From: Clostridia bacterium
GTDB lineage: Bacteria; Bacillota; Clostridia; UMGS1883
Direction of reading: 5' to 3'
Assembly (NCBI GenBank): GCA_017441965.1
Contig: JAFSBF010000102.1
Span: 1-11,798 of the forward strand
Length of the DNA stretch: 11,798 bases
Shown: piece by piece, positions 1 to 6,536 of the stretch
How the letters are laid out: every line of letters begins with the position of its first letter
Numbering within the stretch: position 1 is the stretch's first letter
Made by a program: the position numbers and the translations under genes
The notes under the pieces: generated by a model
Database searches by the model: none
Seen by the model: only the letters and a program-made list of their open reading frames with translations
Told to the model about the DNA's origin: nothing

Positions 1-993
1 CAGATAGAGGTTCCTGAAATAAAGGCGGGCGACATAGGTGCAGTAACAAAGCTTTCATATACACTTACGGGCGATACCCTTGGAAAGCAGGGAACAGAAG
101 CTCTTGAAGGCGTAGACCTTCCGCCCACGGTTATAAAGATGGCAATTGTTCCCCAGGCAAAGGGTGACGAGGAGAAGATAAGCTCAGGTCTTAACAAGCT
201 TCGTGAAGAAGACCCGACCTTCTCTGTTATTACCAATCAGGAAACAAAGGAAATGGTTATTTCAGGTACGGGTGAGCTTCATCTTGACGTTATTACAAGT
301 AAGCTTAAAACAAAGTTTGGTGTAGCAGTTGCGCTTACAGTGCCGAAAATTGCGTACAGAGAAACCATAAGAAAGAGTGTTAAGGTTCAGGGCAGACACA
401 AGAAACAGTCAGGCGGTCACGGACAGTTTGGTGATGTGTGGATTGAATTCAGCCGCCACGAAGGAAATGACCTTATTTTCGAGGAAAAGATTGTCGGTGG
501 TGCAGTTCCCAAGAACTATTTCCCTGCGGTTGAAAAGGGACTTTTGGAATGTATCGGAAAGGGTGTATTGGCAGGTTATCCTGTAGTAGGTCTTAAAGCG
601 GTACTCGTTGACGGTTCCTACCATCCCGTAGACTCTTCAGAAATGGCGTTTAAGGTTGCGGCATCAATTGCGTATAAGGATGGTCTTACGCAGGCAAGCC
701 CCGTTCTCCTTGAGCCTATCGGACATCTTGAGGTTAATATGCCCGAGGAGCTGATGGGTGACATTATCGGTGATATTAATAAGCGCCGTGGCAGAATTTT
801 AGGAATGAATCCTATCGGTGACGGTCTTGGAGAGGTTATTGCGGAAGTGCCCGAGGCTGAAATGTGCAAGTATGCTACAGACCTTCGCAGTATGACAAGA
901 GCGAGGGGTAAGTTTACATTCGGGTTTGAAAGATATGAGGAAGTGCCTGAAAATATTGCGCAAAAAGTGATAGAGAGCGCAAAGGCTCAATAA
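1..993 (+). CDS. fusA2: Elongation factor G-like GTPase (EF-G2/FusA2 type), C-terminal part
   Basis: The frame is open from the first base and ends at TAA 991-993, giving 330 residues; the G domain and start lie outside the window. What remains is the end of domain II (about residues 1-40), domain III with the GTGELHLDV motif (about 40-115), domain IV (about 116-235) and domain V with RRGRILGM and EMCKYATDLRSMT (about 236-320). EF-G moves tRNA and mRNA through the ribosome. Two features point to the EF-G-like paralogue group instead of canonical EF-G: the GRHKKQSGGHGQFGDVW segment, where the main EF-G has a YxKQTGGRGQYG type, and the domain IV tip reading YHPVDSSE where canonical EF-G has YHDVDSSE. 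The exact cellular job of this paralogue group is not settled. It could still be the only EF-G of the organism. A hairpin terminator follows 13 bases after the stop. Confidence 0.88.
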   Translation, partial: QIEVPEIKAGDIGAVTKLSYTLTGDTLGKQGTEALEGVDLPPTVIKMAIVPQAKGDEEKISSGLNKLREEDPTFSVITNQETKEMVISGTGELHLDVITSKLKTKFGVAVALTVPKIAYRETIRKSVKVQGRHKKQSGGHGQFGDVWIEFSRHEGNDLIFEEKIVGGAVPKNYFPAVEKGLLECIGKGVLAGYPVVGLKAVLVDGSYHPVDSSEMAFKVAASIAYKDGLTQASPVLLEPIGHLEVNMPEELMGDIIGDINKRRGRILGMNPIGDGLGEVIAEVPEAEMCKYATDLRSMTRARGKFTFGFERYEEVPENIAQKVIESAKAQ

Positions 994-1085
994 AAGAAAC
1001 TGTTTTAAGGAGAAATTTGCGCAATGCAGATTTCTCCTTTTGATTATAATATAGGAATTTGCGCGCATTGTGCGCAAAATTGCGT
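956..1085. repeat. Cluster of TTGCGC/GCGCAA words
   Basis: The 6-base word TTGCGC or its complement GCGCAA occurs at 956-961, 977-982, 1017-1024 (both, overlapping as TTGCGCAA), 1059-1064 and 1072-1077, with a further TTGCG at 1080-1084. The 1059 and 1072 copies face each other as an inverted repeat with a 7-base spacer and can form a hairpin (about 1058-1078). The first two copies are inside the end of the EF-G-like gene. This could be a protein-binding cluster, a remnant of a small repeat, or chance in a biased stretch; no known regulator is recognised. Confidence 0.3.
1007..1041 (+). terminator. Intrinsic terminator after the EF-G-like gene
   Basis: AAGGAGAAAT (1007-1016) pairs with ATTTCTCCTT (1030-1039). 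The stem continues inward through a T-G wobble and TGC/GCA to give about 14 pairs with a 5-base loop. Only a short run of four T follows (1038-1041), so termination may be incomplete. The inner part of the stem contains the perfect palindrome TTGCGCAA at 1017-1024. Confidence 0.65.
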
Positions 1086-1090
1086 ATTTC

Positions 1091-1153
1091 AACAAAGTTT
1101 ACCTATAAAAAAGTGAGCGCAGCGAACATTTAGTTGACGAAGTCAACTTTGTT
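1091..1153. other. Two overlapping inverted repeats upstream of the PepSY lipoprotein gene
   Basis: AGTTGAC (1132-1138) and GTCAACT (1142-1148) are perfect 7-base arms around GAA. A second pair, AACAAAGTT (1091-1099) and AACTTTGTT (1145-1153), is a perfect 9-base inverted repeat spanning 45 bases, and it shares bases 1145-1148 with the first. The two folds cannot form together. They could be a DNA operator or, if transcription starts upstream, an alternative RNA structure. The rest of the 209-base gap (994-1202) holds the terminator, the TTGCGC cluster and a candidate -10 box. Confidence 0.35.
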
Positions 1154-1162
1154 TAAAATTTC

Positions 1163-1168
1163 TATAAT
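1163..1168 (+). promoter_or_regulatory. Candidate -10 box for the PepSY lipoprotein gene
   Basis: A perfect TATAAT lies 34 bases upstream of the ATG at 1203. No good -35 is found at 16-18 bases; the nearest TTGAC-like word (1134-1139) is 23 bases away, so an activator or an alternative promoter may be needed. A weaker alternative is TTGCGT (1080-1085), an 18-base spacer, then TATAAA (1104-1109). Confidence 0.3.
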
Positions 1169-1202
1169 GGTGCATAATTATGTTGAAAGGAGCTTTGAGA
1201 AA

Positions 1203-1781
1203 ATGAAAAGAATTCTTTTGGTAATAACTGCAATATGTATATTTTTTGCAGGATGCAATGCAAATGCAAAGGACATAGGTGAAAAAAAGGCGAAGGAAAT
1301 AGCTCTTTCTCACGCAGGTGTTGAAAATGCAGATGTAACCTTTGTCAAGGCAGAGGCGGACCGTGAAAACGGTAAAAGGGTATACGAGGTTGAGTTTTAT
1401 ACAAGTGACCATAAAGAGTATGATTACGAGGTGGATGCGCAGAGCGGCGAAATCCTCTCATACGATTATGATGCGGAAAATTATAATTTTACTCCGGGCG
1501 GTAAAGACGAAAATGTAAGCACTGCAACGCAGTCTGTTGAAACGTCGCAGACTGAACAGACACCGCAAAAGGAGATAAGTGAAAAAGAGGCAAAGGAAAT
1601 TGCACTTAAAAAGCTTCCCGAAGCAAAAGAAAGTAATATTCGTGAATTTAAAAAGGACTATGATGATGGAAAACTGTTTTATGAAGGCAAGATTGTTCTT
1701 GGGAAAACAGAATATGAGTTTGAAATTGATGCGTCAAACGGAAATGTCGTAAAATGGGAAAAAGACTCCCTGTATGATTAA
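1203..1781 (+). CDS. Lipoprotein with two PepSY domains
   Basis: This 192-residue protein begins with a lipoprotein signal: MKR, a hydrophobic stretch, then FAGC with the lipidated cysteine at residue 18, so it should sit on the outer face of the membrane. Two PepSY-type repeats follow, about residues 23-90 (IGEKKAKEIAL ... YDYEVDAQSGEIL) and 125-190 (ISEKEAKEIAL ... YEFEIDASNGNVVKW). A Thr/Gln/Ser/Glu-rich linker of about 25 residues joins them. PepSY domains are found in peptidase propeptides and in cell-surface proteins, where they are thought to restrain proteases or bind ligands; the role here is unknown. The start was chosen at 1203 because AAAGGAG at 1186-1192 is well spaced and the signal peptide begins there; an upstream in-frame TTG at 1134 would put 23 unlikely residues in front. 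The gene is monocistronic, with a terminator directly after it. Confidence 0.88.
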   Translation: MKRILLVITAICIFFAGCNANAKDIGEKKAKEIALSHAGVENADVTFVKAEADRENGKRVYEVEFYTSDHKEYDYEVDAQSGEILSYDYDAENYNFTPGGKDENVSTATQSVETSQTEQTPQKEISEKEAKEIALKKLPEAKESNIREFKKDYDDGKLFYEGKIVLGKTEYEFEIDASNGNVVKWEKDSLYD

Positions 1782-1788
1782 AAAAACA

Positions 1789-1834
1789 AGGGGATTTGCA
1801 GGTTTTTAAATTGCAAATCCCCTCTTTTGTTTTT
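1789..1834 (+). terminator. Intrinsic terminator after the PepSY lipoprotein gene
   Basis: AGGGGATTTGCA (1789-1800) pairs perfectly with TGCAAATCCCCT (1812-1823) over 12 bases, with an 11-base loop. A T-rich run follows, TTTTGTTTTT at 1825-1834. An A-run lies on the 5' side (1780-1786), so it could also work weakly in the other direction. It separates the lipoprotein gene from the pgk unit. Confidence 0.88.
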
Positions 1835-1852
1835 AATCGATAAAAAAATACC

Positions 1853-1868
1853 ATTTTGCGTGCGAAAT
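1853..1868. promoter_or_regulatory. Imperfect palindrome upstream of the pgk promoter
   Basis: The 16-base sequence ATTTTGCGTGCGAAAT fits the symmetrical pattern ATTTnGCnnGCnAAAT and ends 13 bases before the -35 box of the pgk promoter. Size and position suit an operator or activator site, but no known regulator motif is recognised. Confidence 0.3.
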
Positions 1869-1881
1869 GGGTAAAATATGC

Positions 1882-1909
1882 TTGCATTTAGCCAAAAAAG
1901 TGGTATAAT
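1882..1909 (+). promoter_or_regulatory. Vegetative-type promoter for pgk
   Basis: TTGCAT (1882-1887), a 16-base spacer, and TATAAT (1904-1909). The -10 box is preceded by TG at 1901-1902 in the extended -10 position. Transcription would start near 1916, giving a leader of about 70 bases before pgk. This is the only convincing promoter in the window and probably drives pgk-tpiA and, by read-through, some later genes. Confidence 0.75.
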
Positions 1910-1987
1910 AAATTAGATAGTATGGGTTAGTATGCTATCTTGGAAAACGAGAAAAATTTTATGATATATTTTGAGGTGATTTTGATG

Positions 1988-3169
1988 ATGAACAAAAAAA
2001 CAATCGAAGACATTCAGGTAAAGGGTAAAAAGGTGCTTGTACGTTGCGACTTTAACGTGCCGCTTGACAAGGACGGAAATATTACCGACGAAAACAGAAT
2101 TGTAGGCGCTATGCCCACAATCAAGTATCTTGCAGATAACGGCGCAAAGGTTATTCTTTGCTCTCATATGGGTAAGCCAAAGGGTGAACCAAAGCCTGAA
2201 TTTTCTCTCGCACCTGTTGCTAAGAGACTTTCAGAAAAGCTTGGTAAGGAAGTAGTTTTTGCGGCAGATGATAACGTAGTAGGCGAAAATGCAAAGAAAG
2301 CAGTAGACGCTATGAATGACGGCGATATCGTTCTTCTTGAAAACACACGTTACAGAGCAGAAGAAACAAAGAATATCGATACATTCAGCAAAGACCTTGC
2401 ATCACTTGCAGAGATTTTTGTTAACGATGCATTCGGTACTGCACACAGAGCGCACTGCTCAACAGTTGGTGTTACAGATTATCTTCCTGCAGTTTGCGGT
2501 TACCTTATCCAGAAGGAGATTGAGTTCCTCGGAAATGCAGTTAATAACCCCGTTCGTCCCCTTGTTGCAATATTGGGCGGAAGCAAGGTTTCAAGCAAAA
2601 TCAGCGTAATTGAAAATCTTCTTGACAAGGTTGACAAGCTTATTATCGGCGGCGGTATGGCATATACCTTTATGGCTGCAAAGGGTCAGGAAGTAGGCGA
2701 CAGCCTTCTTGAAAAGGATTATATTGACTATGCAAAGGAAATGATGGAAAAAGCAGGCGATAAGCTTCTTCTTCCCATTGATACAGTTGTTGCAAAGGAA
2801 TTTAATAACGATGCAGAAAGCAAGGTTGTAGCAGAGGGCGGCATTGAGGCAGGCTGGCAGGGTCTTGACATCGGACCTAAGACAATTGAGCTTTTCTCAG
2901 ATGCAGTTAAGAGTGCAAAGACCGTTGTATGGAACGGACCTATGGGTGTATTTGAAATGCCTTCATTTGCAAAGGGTACAAATGCAATCGCACGTGTTCT
3001 TGCAGATATTGATGCTACAACAGTTATCGGCGGCGGTGACAGTGTTGCGGCAGTTAACCAGGCAGGTCTTGGCGACAAGATGAGCCATATTTCAACAGGC
3101 GGCGGTGCAAGCCTTGAGTTCCTTGAGGGTAAGGAGCTTCCCGGTATAGCTGCACTTCAGGACAGATAA
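1988..3169 (+). CDS. pgk: Phosphoglycerate kinase
   Basis: Cytoplasmic glycolytic enzyme that transfers the phosphate of 1,3-bisphosphoglycerate to ADP, giving 3-phosphoglycerate and ATP. The 393-residue length is typical. Substrate-side motifs are RCDFNVPLD (Asp21, Asn23), Arg37 in [20 protein letters not shown] (59-66), LLENTRY (Arg121) and [14 protein letters not shown]. Nucleotide-side motifs are LGGSKVSSK (196-204), [10 protein letters not shown] (314-323), GGGDS (348-352) and [13 protein letters not shown] (369-381). The start is taken as the second of two adjacent ATGs (1985 and 1988), because MNKKTIEDI is the usual beginning; GAGGTGA at 1973-1979 serves either. A longer frame from 1940 adds 16 unconserved residues. 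It is the first gene of the glycolytic group and lies behind a clear promoter; gap, often next to pgk, is absent here. Confidence 0.97.
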   Translation: MNKKTIEDIQVKGKKVLVRCDFNVPLDKDGNITDENRIVGAMPTIKYLADNGAKVILCSHMGKPKGEPKPEFSLAPVAKRLSEKLGKEVVFAADDNVVGENAKKAVDAMNDGDIVLLENTRYRAEETKNIDTFSKDLASLAEIFVNDAFGTAHRAHCSTVGVTDYLPAVCGYLIQKEIEFLGNAVNNPVRPLVAILGGSKVSSKISVIENLLDKVDKLIIGGGMAYTFMAAKGQEVGDSLLEKDYIDYAKEMMEKAGDKLLLPIDTVVAKEFNNDAESKVVAEGGIEAGWQGLDIGPKTIELFSDAVKSAKTVVWNGPMGVFEMPSFAKGTNAIARVLADIDATTVIGGGDSVAAVNQAGLGDKMSHISTGGGASLEFLEGKELPGIAALQDR

Positions 3170-3174
3170 AAGAC

Positions 3175-3191
3175 GGGATTAAAAAAATCCC
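3175..3191 (+). other. Small hairpin after pgk
   Basis: GGGATT (3175-3180) and AATCCC (3186-3191) form a 6-pair stem with a five-A loop, 5 bases after the pgk stop. No T-run follows, so it is probably not an intrinsic terminator. It may be a 3'-end stabilising or processing structure, or unimportant. Confidence 0.35.
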
Positions 3192-3213
3192 AAACGAAAA
3201 TAGAAGATTTTTA

Positions 3214-3312
3214 AATGCGGAATGCGGAATGCGGAGTTCGGAATGAATGAAGATTTTCGATTTTCGAAAATCCACCACAATTTTCAACTTTCAACTTTCA
3301 ATTTTCCATTTA
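3214..3312. repeat. Patch of 7-base tandem repeats between pgk and tpiA
   Basis: Three direct copies of AATGCGG (3214-3220, 3221-3227, 3228-3234) are followed by a diverged AGTTCGG (3235-3241). Next come two copies of GATTTTC (3252-3258, 3259-3265), the second forming the perfect palindrome GATTTTCGAAAATC (3259-3272). After a short spacer, TTTTCAA (3281-3287), CTTTCAA twice (3288-3301) and TTTTCCA (3302-3308) keep the same 7-base step. The whole patch is non-coding and ends 5 bases before the start of the tpiA ribosome-binding region. It resembles the short tandem heptanucleotide repeats dispersed in some bacterial genomes, but copy number elsewhere cannot be seen from this window. It fills most of the 163-base pgk-tpiA gap. 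Confidence 0.7.
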
Positions 3313-3332
3313 GCATGAAAGGACGAAATAAT

Positions 3333-4079
3333 ATGAGAAAAATTCTTGCTGCAGGAAACTGGAAAATGAACAATACCCCCTCTCAGGCAGTAGCTATGAT
3401 AAATGAACTTAAAGGCAAGGTCGCAGGCTGTAAGAACGACGTTCTTCTTTGTCCTACCTTTGTATGTCTTGATGCGGCTGTAAAAGCGGCAGAGGGAAGT
3501 AATATTAAAATCGGTGCACAAAATCTTCATTTTGAGGATAAGGGTGCATACACAGGTGAAATAAGTGCACAGATGCTCCGCGAAATCGGTGTAGAGTATG
3601 TAATTATCGGTCACAGTGAAAGACGTGAATATTTTGCAGAAACAGATGATACTGTAAATGCAAAGGTTATTCAGGCTCTTAAATATGAGCTTATTCCCGT
3701 GCTTTGCTGCGGTGAAACACTCAAACAGCGTGAAGATAAAGTTACATTTGATTTCATCCGCAGTCAGATTAAGATTGCATTCCGTAATATATCAAAAGAG
3801 GATGCAACAAAGATTGTTGTTGCGTATGAGCCTATCTGGGCAATCGGCACAGGTAAGGTTGCAACAAGCGAGCAGGCAAATGAGGTTTGCAAAGATATCA
3901 GAGAGTGCCTTGCAGGAATTTATGACAAGGAAACTGCTGATAATATCCGCATACTTTACGGCGGCAGTGTGAATAAAGACTGTGCTGCAGAGCTTTTTGC
4001 AATGAGTGATATTGATGGCGGTCTTGTAGGTGGTGCAAGCCTTAAACCGGATGATTTTTCTATCATCTGCAACGCCTGA
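3333..4079 (+). CDS. tpiA: Triosephosphate isomerase
   Basis: Interconverts dihydroxyacetone phosphate and glyceraldehyde 3-phosphate in the cytoplasm. The 248-residue length is typical. Catalytic residues are visible: Asn9 and Lys11 in AAGNWKMN, His94 in IIGHSERR, and Glu166 in [12 protein letters not shown], the last also holding the start of the flexible loop. The phosphate-binding ILYGGSV and GGLVGGASL motifs follow near the C-terminus. The start at ATG 3333 is set by AAAGGA (3318-3323) and by the [13 protein letters not shown] opening. An in-frame ATG at 3222 would add 37 residues, but these are a translation of the heptamer repeat patch (strings such as NAEFGMN and FQLSTFNF) and are almost certainly not real. 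Expression probably comes from the pgk promoter. Confidence 0.97.
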   Translation: MRKILAAGNWKMNNTPSQAVAMINELKGKVAGCKNDVLLCPTFVCLDAAVKAAEGSNIKIGAQNLHFEDKGAYTGEISAQMLREIGVEYVIIGHSERREYFAETDDTVNAKVIQALKYELIPVLCCGETLKQREDKVTFDFIRSQIKIAFRNISKEDATKIVVAYEPIWAIGTGKVATSEQANEVCKDIRECLAGIYDKETADNIRILYGGSVNKDCAAELFAMSDIDGGLVGGASLKPDDFSIICNA

Positions 4080-4089
4080 GTTTACAAAG

Positions 4090-4126
4090 GATGGGGGTGT
4101 AAAAACACCCCCATTAATGACTTTTT
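4090..4126 (+). terminator. Strong hairpin after tpiA, possible partial terminator
   Basis: ATGGGGGTGT (4091-4100) pairs perfectly with ACACCCCCAT (4105-4114) around an AAAA loop, with one more G-T pair at 4090/4115. The T-run (4122-4126) begins only 7 bases after the stem, so termination is likely partial, or the structure may protect or define the 3' end of pgk-tpiA mRNA. No promoter was found between it and gpmI. Confidence 0.55.
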
Positions 4127-4130
4127 CGCT

Positions 4131-4158
4131 TGCTCACGGCGAACAGAATATGTGAGCA
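4131..4158 (+). other. Leader hairpin just upstream of the gpmI ribosome-binding site
   Basis: TGCTCAC (4131-4137) pairs perfectly with GTGAGCA (4152-4158) across a 14-base loop. The 3' arm touches the GAAAGG (4159-4164) that serves gpmI. It could influence gpmI translation. The left arm is part of TCGCTTGCTCAC (4126-4137), a 12-mer repeated at 6913-6924. Confidence 0.4.
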
Positions 4159-4177
4159 GAAAGGCACGGTAAACAAA

Positions 4178-5698
4178 ATGACAAAAAAGCTTACAATGCT
4201 TATGATACTTGACGGCTACGGCTATAACGCTAATACGGAGGGCAATGCTGTATACAGTGCAAAAACCCCCGTTATGGATAAACTTCTTTCAGAGTGCCCA
4301 AACACTCTTATAAATGCGAGCGGTATGGACGTAGGACTTCCTGACGGACAGATGGGAAACAGTGAGGTTGGTCACACAAACATCGGTGCAGGAAGGATTG
4401 TGTATCAGGAGCTTACAAGAATTACAAAATCAATAAAAGACGGCGACTTTTTTGAAAAAGACGCATTTTTAGAGGCAGTTAAAAACTGTAAGGACAATGA
4501 CAGTGCACTTCACCTTTTCGGTCTGCTTTCAGACGGTGGTGTGCATAGCCATATTACACACCTTTACGGTCTTTTGGAGCTGGCAAAGAAAAACGGACTT
4601 GAGAAGGTATATGTACACGGCTTTATGGACGGCAGGGATGTTTCCCCGACGAGCGGCATAGAGTATGTAAAGGCACTTTCCGAGAAAATGGAAGAAATCG
4701 GCGTAGGTAAAATCGGCGTTCTTTCAGGAAGATACTACGCAATGGACCGTGATAACCGTTGGGAGAGAGTGGAGAAGGCATATGCGGCACTCGTATACGG
4801 AGAAGGGGAGAAAAACCCCGATGCGGCAGATGCTATGCAAAAATCATATGATAACGGTATCACAGACGAATTTATCGTTCCCACAATTATTACAGAGGGT
4901 GCGACAATCGGCAAAAATGACAGCGTTATCTGCTTTAACTTCCGCCCCGACAGAGCGAGGGAAATTACACGTACCTTTGTTGATAAGGATTTTGAAGGCT
5001 TTGAGCGTAAGTGCGGATTTTTCCCGCTCTACTATGTATGTATGACACAGTACGATGCGAAAATGCCAAATGTTGAGGTTGCATTTAAGCCTGAATCACT
5101 TAACAATACATTTGGTGAATATATTGCGGCAAACGGTCTTACTCAGCTTCGAATTGCGGAAACGGAAAAATATGCACACGTTACATTCTTCTTTAACGGC
5201 GGTGTGGAAGCACCCTATAAGAATGAGGACCGTGCGCTTATCCCCTCGCCAAAGGTTGCAACATATGACCTTCAGCCCGAAATGAGCGCACCCGAAGTGA
5301 CAGAGGAAGTTTTAAAGAGAATTGAAAGTGAAGAATATGATGTGATTATACTTAACTACGCAAACTGCGATATGGTAGGTCACACAGGTGTATTTGACTG
5401 TGCGGTAAAGGCTGTGGAAACAGTTGATGAATGTATGGGAAAAGTAATTGATGCGGTTGTTTCAAGAGGCGGCAGAGTATGTATTACTGCTGACCACGGA
5501 AATGCAGACCAGATGATTGACCCTGATACAAAGGATGTATTTACTGCACATACGACAAATCCTGTTCCGTTTATTGTTGCAGGATATGATTGTGCTCTTC
5601 GTGAGGGCGGCAGACTTGCTGATATTGCGCCCACACTTCTTCATATGATGGGACTTAAAAAGCCCGAGGAAATGAGCGGAGAAAGCCTTATTAAATAA
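4178..5698 (+). CDS. gpmI: 2,3-bisphosphoglycerate-independent phosphoglycerate mutase
   Basis: Converts 3-phosphoglycerate to 2-phosphoglycerate using two metal ions, normally manganese, and a phosphoserine intermediate. The 506-residue length is typical. Visible active-site residues are Asp12 in LMILDGYG, nucleophile Ser62 in MGNSEVGHTNIGAGR, His123 in GVHSH, HGFMDGRD (148-154), Arg256/Arg259 in FRPDRAREITR, Lys331 in EKYAHVTFF, Asp398 and His402 in NCDMVGHTG, Asp439-His440 in TADHGNADQM, and His458 in AHTTNPVPF. ATG 4178 was chosen because MTKKLTMLMILDGYG matches family starts; GAAAGG at 4159-4164 is 13 bases away, somewhat far. An in-frame TTG at 4130 would add 16 residues made from the leader hairpin. 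It completes a pgk-tpiA-gpmI set; eno does not follow. Confidence 0.97.
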   Translation: MTKKLTMLMILDGYGYNANTEGNAVYSAKTPVMDKLLSECPNTLINASGMDVGLPDGQMGNSEVGHTNIGAGRIVYQELTRITKSIKDGDFFEKDAFLEAVKNCKDNDSALHLFGLLSDGGVHSHITHLYGLLELAKKNGLEKVYVHGFMDGRDVSPTSGIEYVKALSEKMEEIGVGKIGVLSGRYYAMDRDNRWERVEKAYAALVYGEGEKNPDAADAMQKSYDNGITDEFIVPTIITEGATIGKNDSVICFNFRPDRAREITRTFVDKDFEGFERKCGFFPLYYVCMTQYDAKMPNVEVAFKPESLNNTFGEYIAANGLTQLRIAETEKYAHVTFFFNGGVEAPYKNEDRALIPSPKVATYDLQPEMSAPEVTEEVLKRIESEEYDVIILNYANCDMVGHTGVFDCAVKAVETVDECMGKVIDAVVSRGGRVCITADHGNADQMIDPDTKDVFTAHTTNPVPFIVAGYDCALREGGRLADIAPTLLHMMGLKKPEEMSGESLIK

Positions 5699-5729
5699 TA
5701 GCCTAATTTCTGTAAAGGACAGTGGTTAT

Positions 5730-6533
5730 ATGGATAATCGCCCTATCGGAGTATTTGACAGCGGATTGGGCGGTCTTACTGCTGTGAGGGAGCTTAAAAG
5801 GGTATTGCCCGGTGAGGACATCATTTATTTTGGTGACACCGGGCGTGTGCCCTATGGTACCCGCAGTCGTGAAACCATCATTCGCTATACAAAAGATGAT
5901 ATAGAATTTTTGCTCAGATACGATATAAAGCTTATTATAGCAGCGTGCGGTACGGCAAGCAGTGTTGCTCTTCCATTTTTAAAGGATAAGTACGATGTAA
6001 AAATTATGGGTGTACTTGAGGGCGCGTGCGAGGAAGCCGTGCGTGTGACAAAGAATAAACGCATAGGTGTTGTCGGTACGGCAGGCACAGTAAAAAGCGG
6101 TAAATACAGTGAAATTATAAAAAGCATTGCACCTCAGATGCTTGTCTTTTCAAAGGCGTGTCCGATGTTTGTTCCCCTTGTGGAGAACGGATATGCAGAT
6201 AGTGAGGCGGCAAGGCTTATTGCAACAGATTACCTTACCCCCCTTAAAAAGGAAAATGTGGATACTCTTATCTTAGGATGCACACATTACCCCTTGCTAA
6301 AGAACGTGATTTCAGATATAATGGGAAGTAAGGTAACATTAATCAGCCCCGGAGAGCTTGCAGCAAAGAGTGCAAAGGAATATCTTTTAAGTGAGGGGCT
6401 GCTAAAAGAAAAGGAAGACGGAGGAAACTGCGAATTTTATGTTTCCGACTCGGTTGAGAATTTTGAAAGCCTTGGAAGCACATTTCTCCAAAACAATATT
6501 GAAGGAAAGGTATACAAAGCGGAGGCGTTTTAA
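5730..6533 (+). CDS. murI: Glutamate racemase
   Basis: Converts L-glutamate to D-glutamate for peptidoglycan synthesis, cytoplasmic, without a cofactor. The 267-residue length is typical. Motifs are GVFDSGLGGLT (Asp10, Ser11), YFGDTGRVPYGTRS (33-46), the first catalytic cysteine Cys73 in AACGTASS, and the second, Cys184, in LGCTHYPLL with His186. The usual ACNTA motif reads ACGTA here: glycine replaces the asparagine that contacts substrate in characterised racemases, while both cysteines and Thr75 remain. AAAGGA (5714-5719) is well placed. It follows gpmI after 31 bases with no promoter seen, and its end contains the GGAGG (6521-6525) that serves the next gene, so the two are probably translated in sequence. 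Confidence 0.94.
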   Translation: MDNRPIGVFDSGLGGLTAVRELKRVLPGEDIIYFGDTGRVPYGTRSRETIIRYTKDDIEFLLRYDIKLIIAACGTASSVALPFLKDKYDVKIMGVLEGACEEAVRVTKNKRIGVVGTAGTVKSGKYSEIIKSIAPQMLVFSKACPMFVPLVENGYADSEAARLIATDYLTPLKKENVDTLILGCTHYPLLKNVISDIMGSKVTLISPGELAAKSAKEYLLSEGLLKEKEDGGNCEFYVSDSVENFESLGSTFLQNNIEGKVYKAEAF

Positions 6534-6536
6534 GAA

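Noticed and set aside
1045-1050. TATAAT just after the first terminator as the lipoprotein promoter
   Set aside because: No -35-like word at a usable distance, and it lies directly in the terminator tail; the later TATAAT at 1163 is better placed.
3175-3191. Intrinsic terminator after pgk
   Set aside because: The stem is only six pairs and is followed by CAAACGAAAA without a T-run; kept only as a small hairpin.
3214-3312. CRISPR array or attachment site
   Set aside because: The repeat units are 7 bases and directly abutting, without spacers of 25-40 bases, and no cas, integrase or transposase gene is present.
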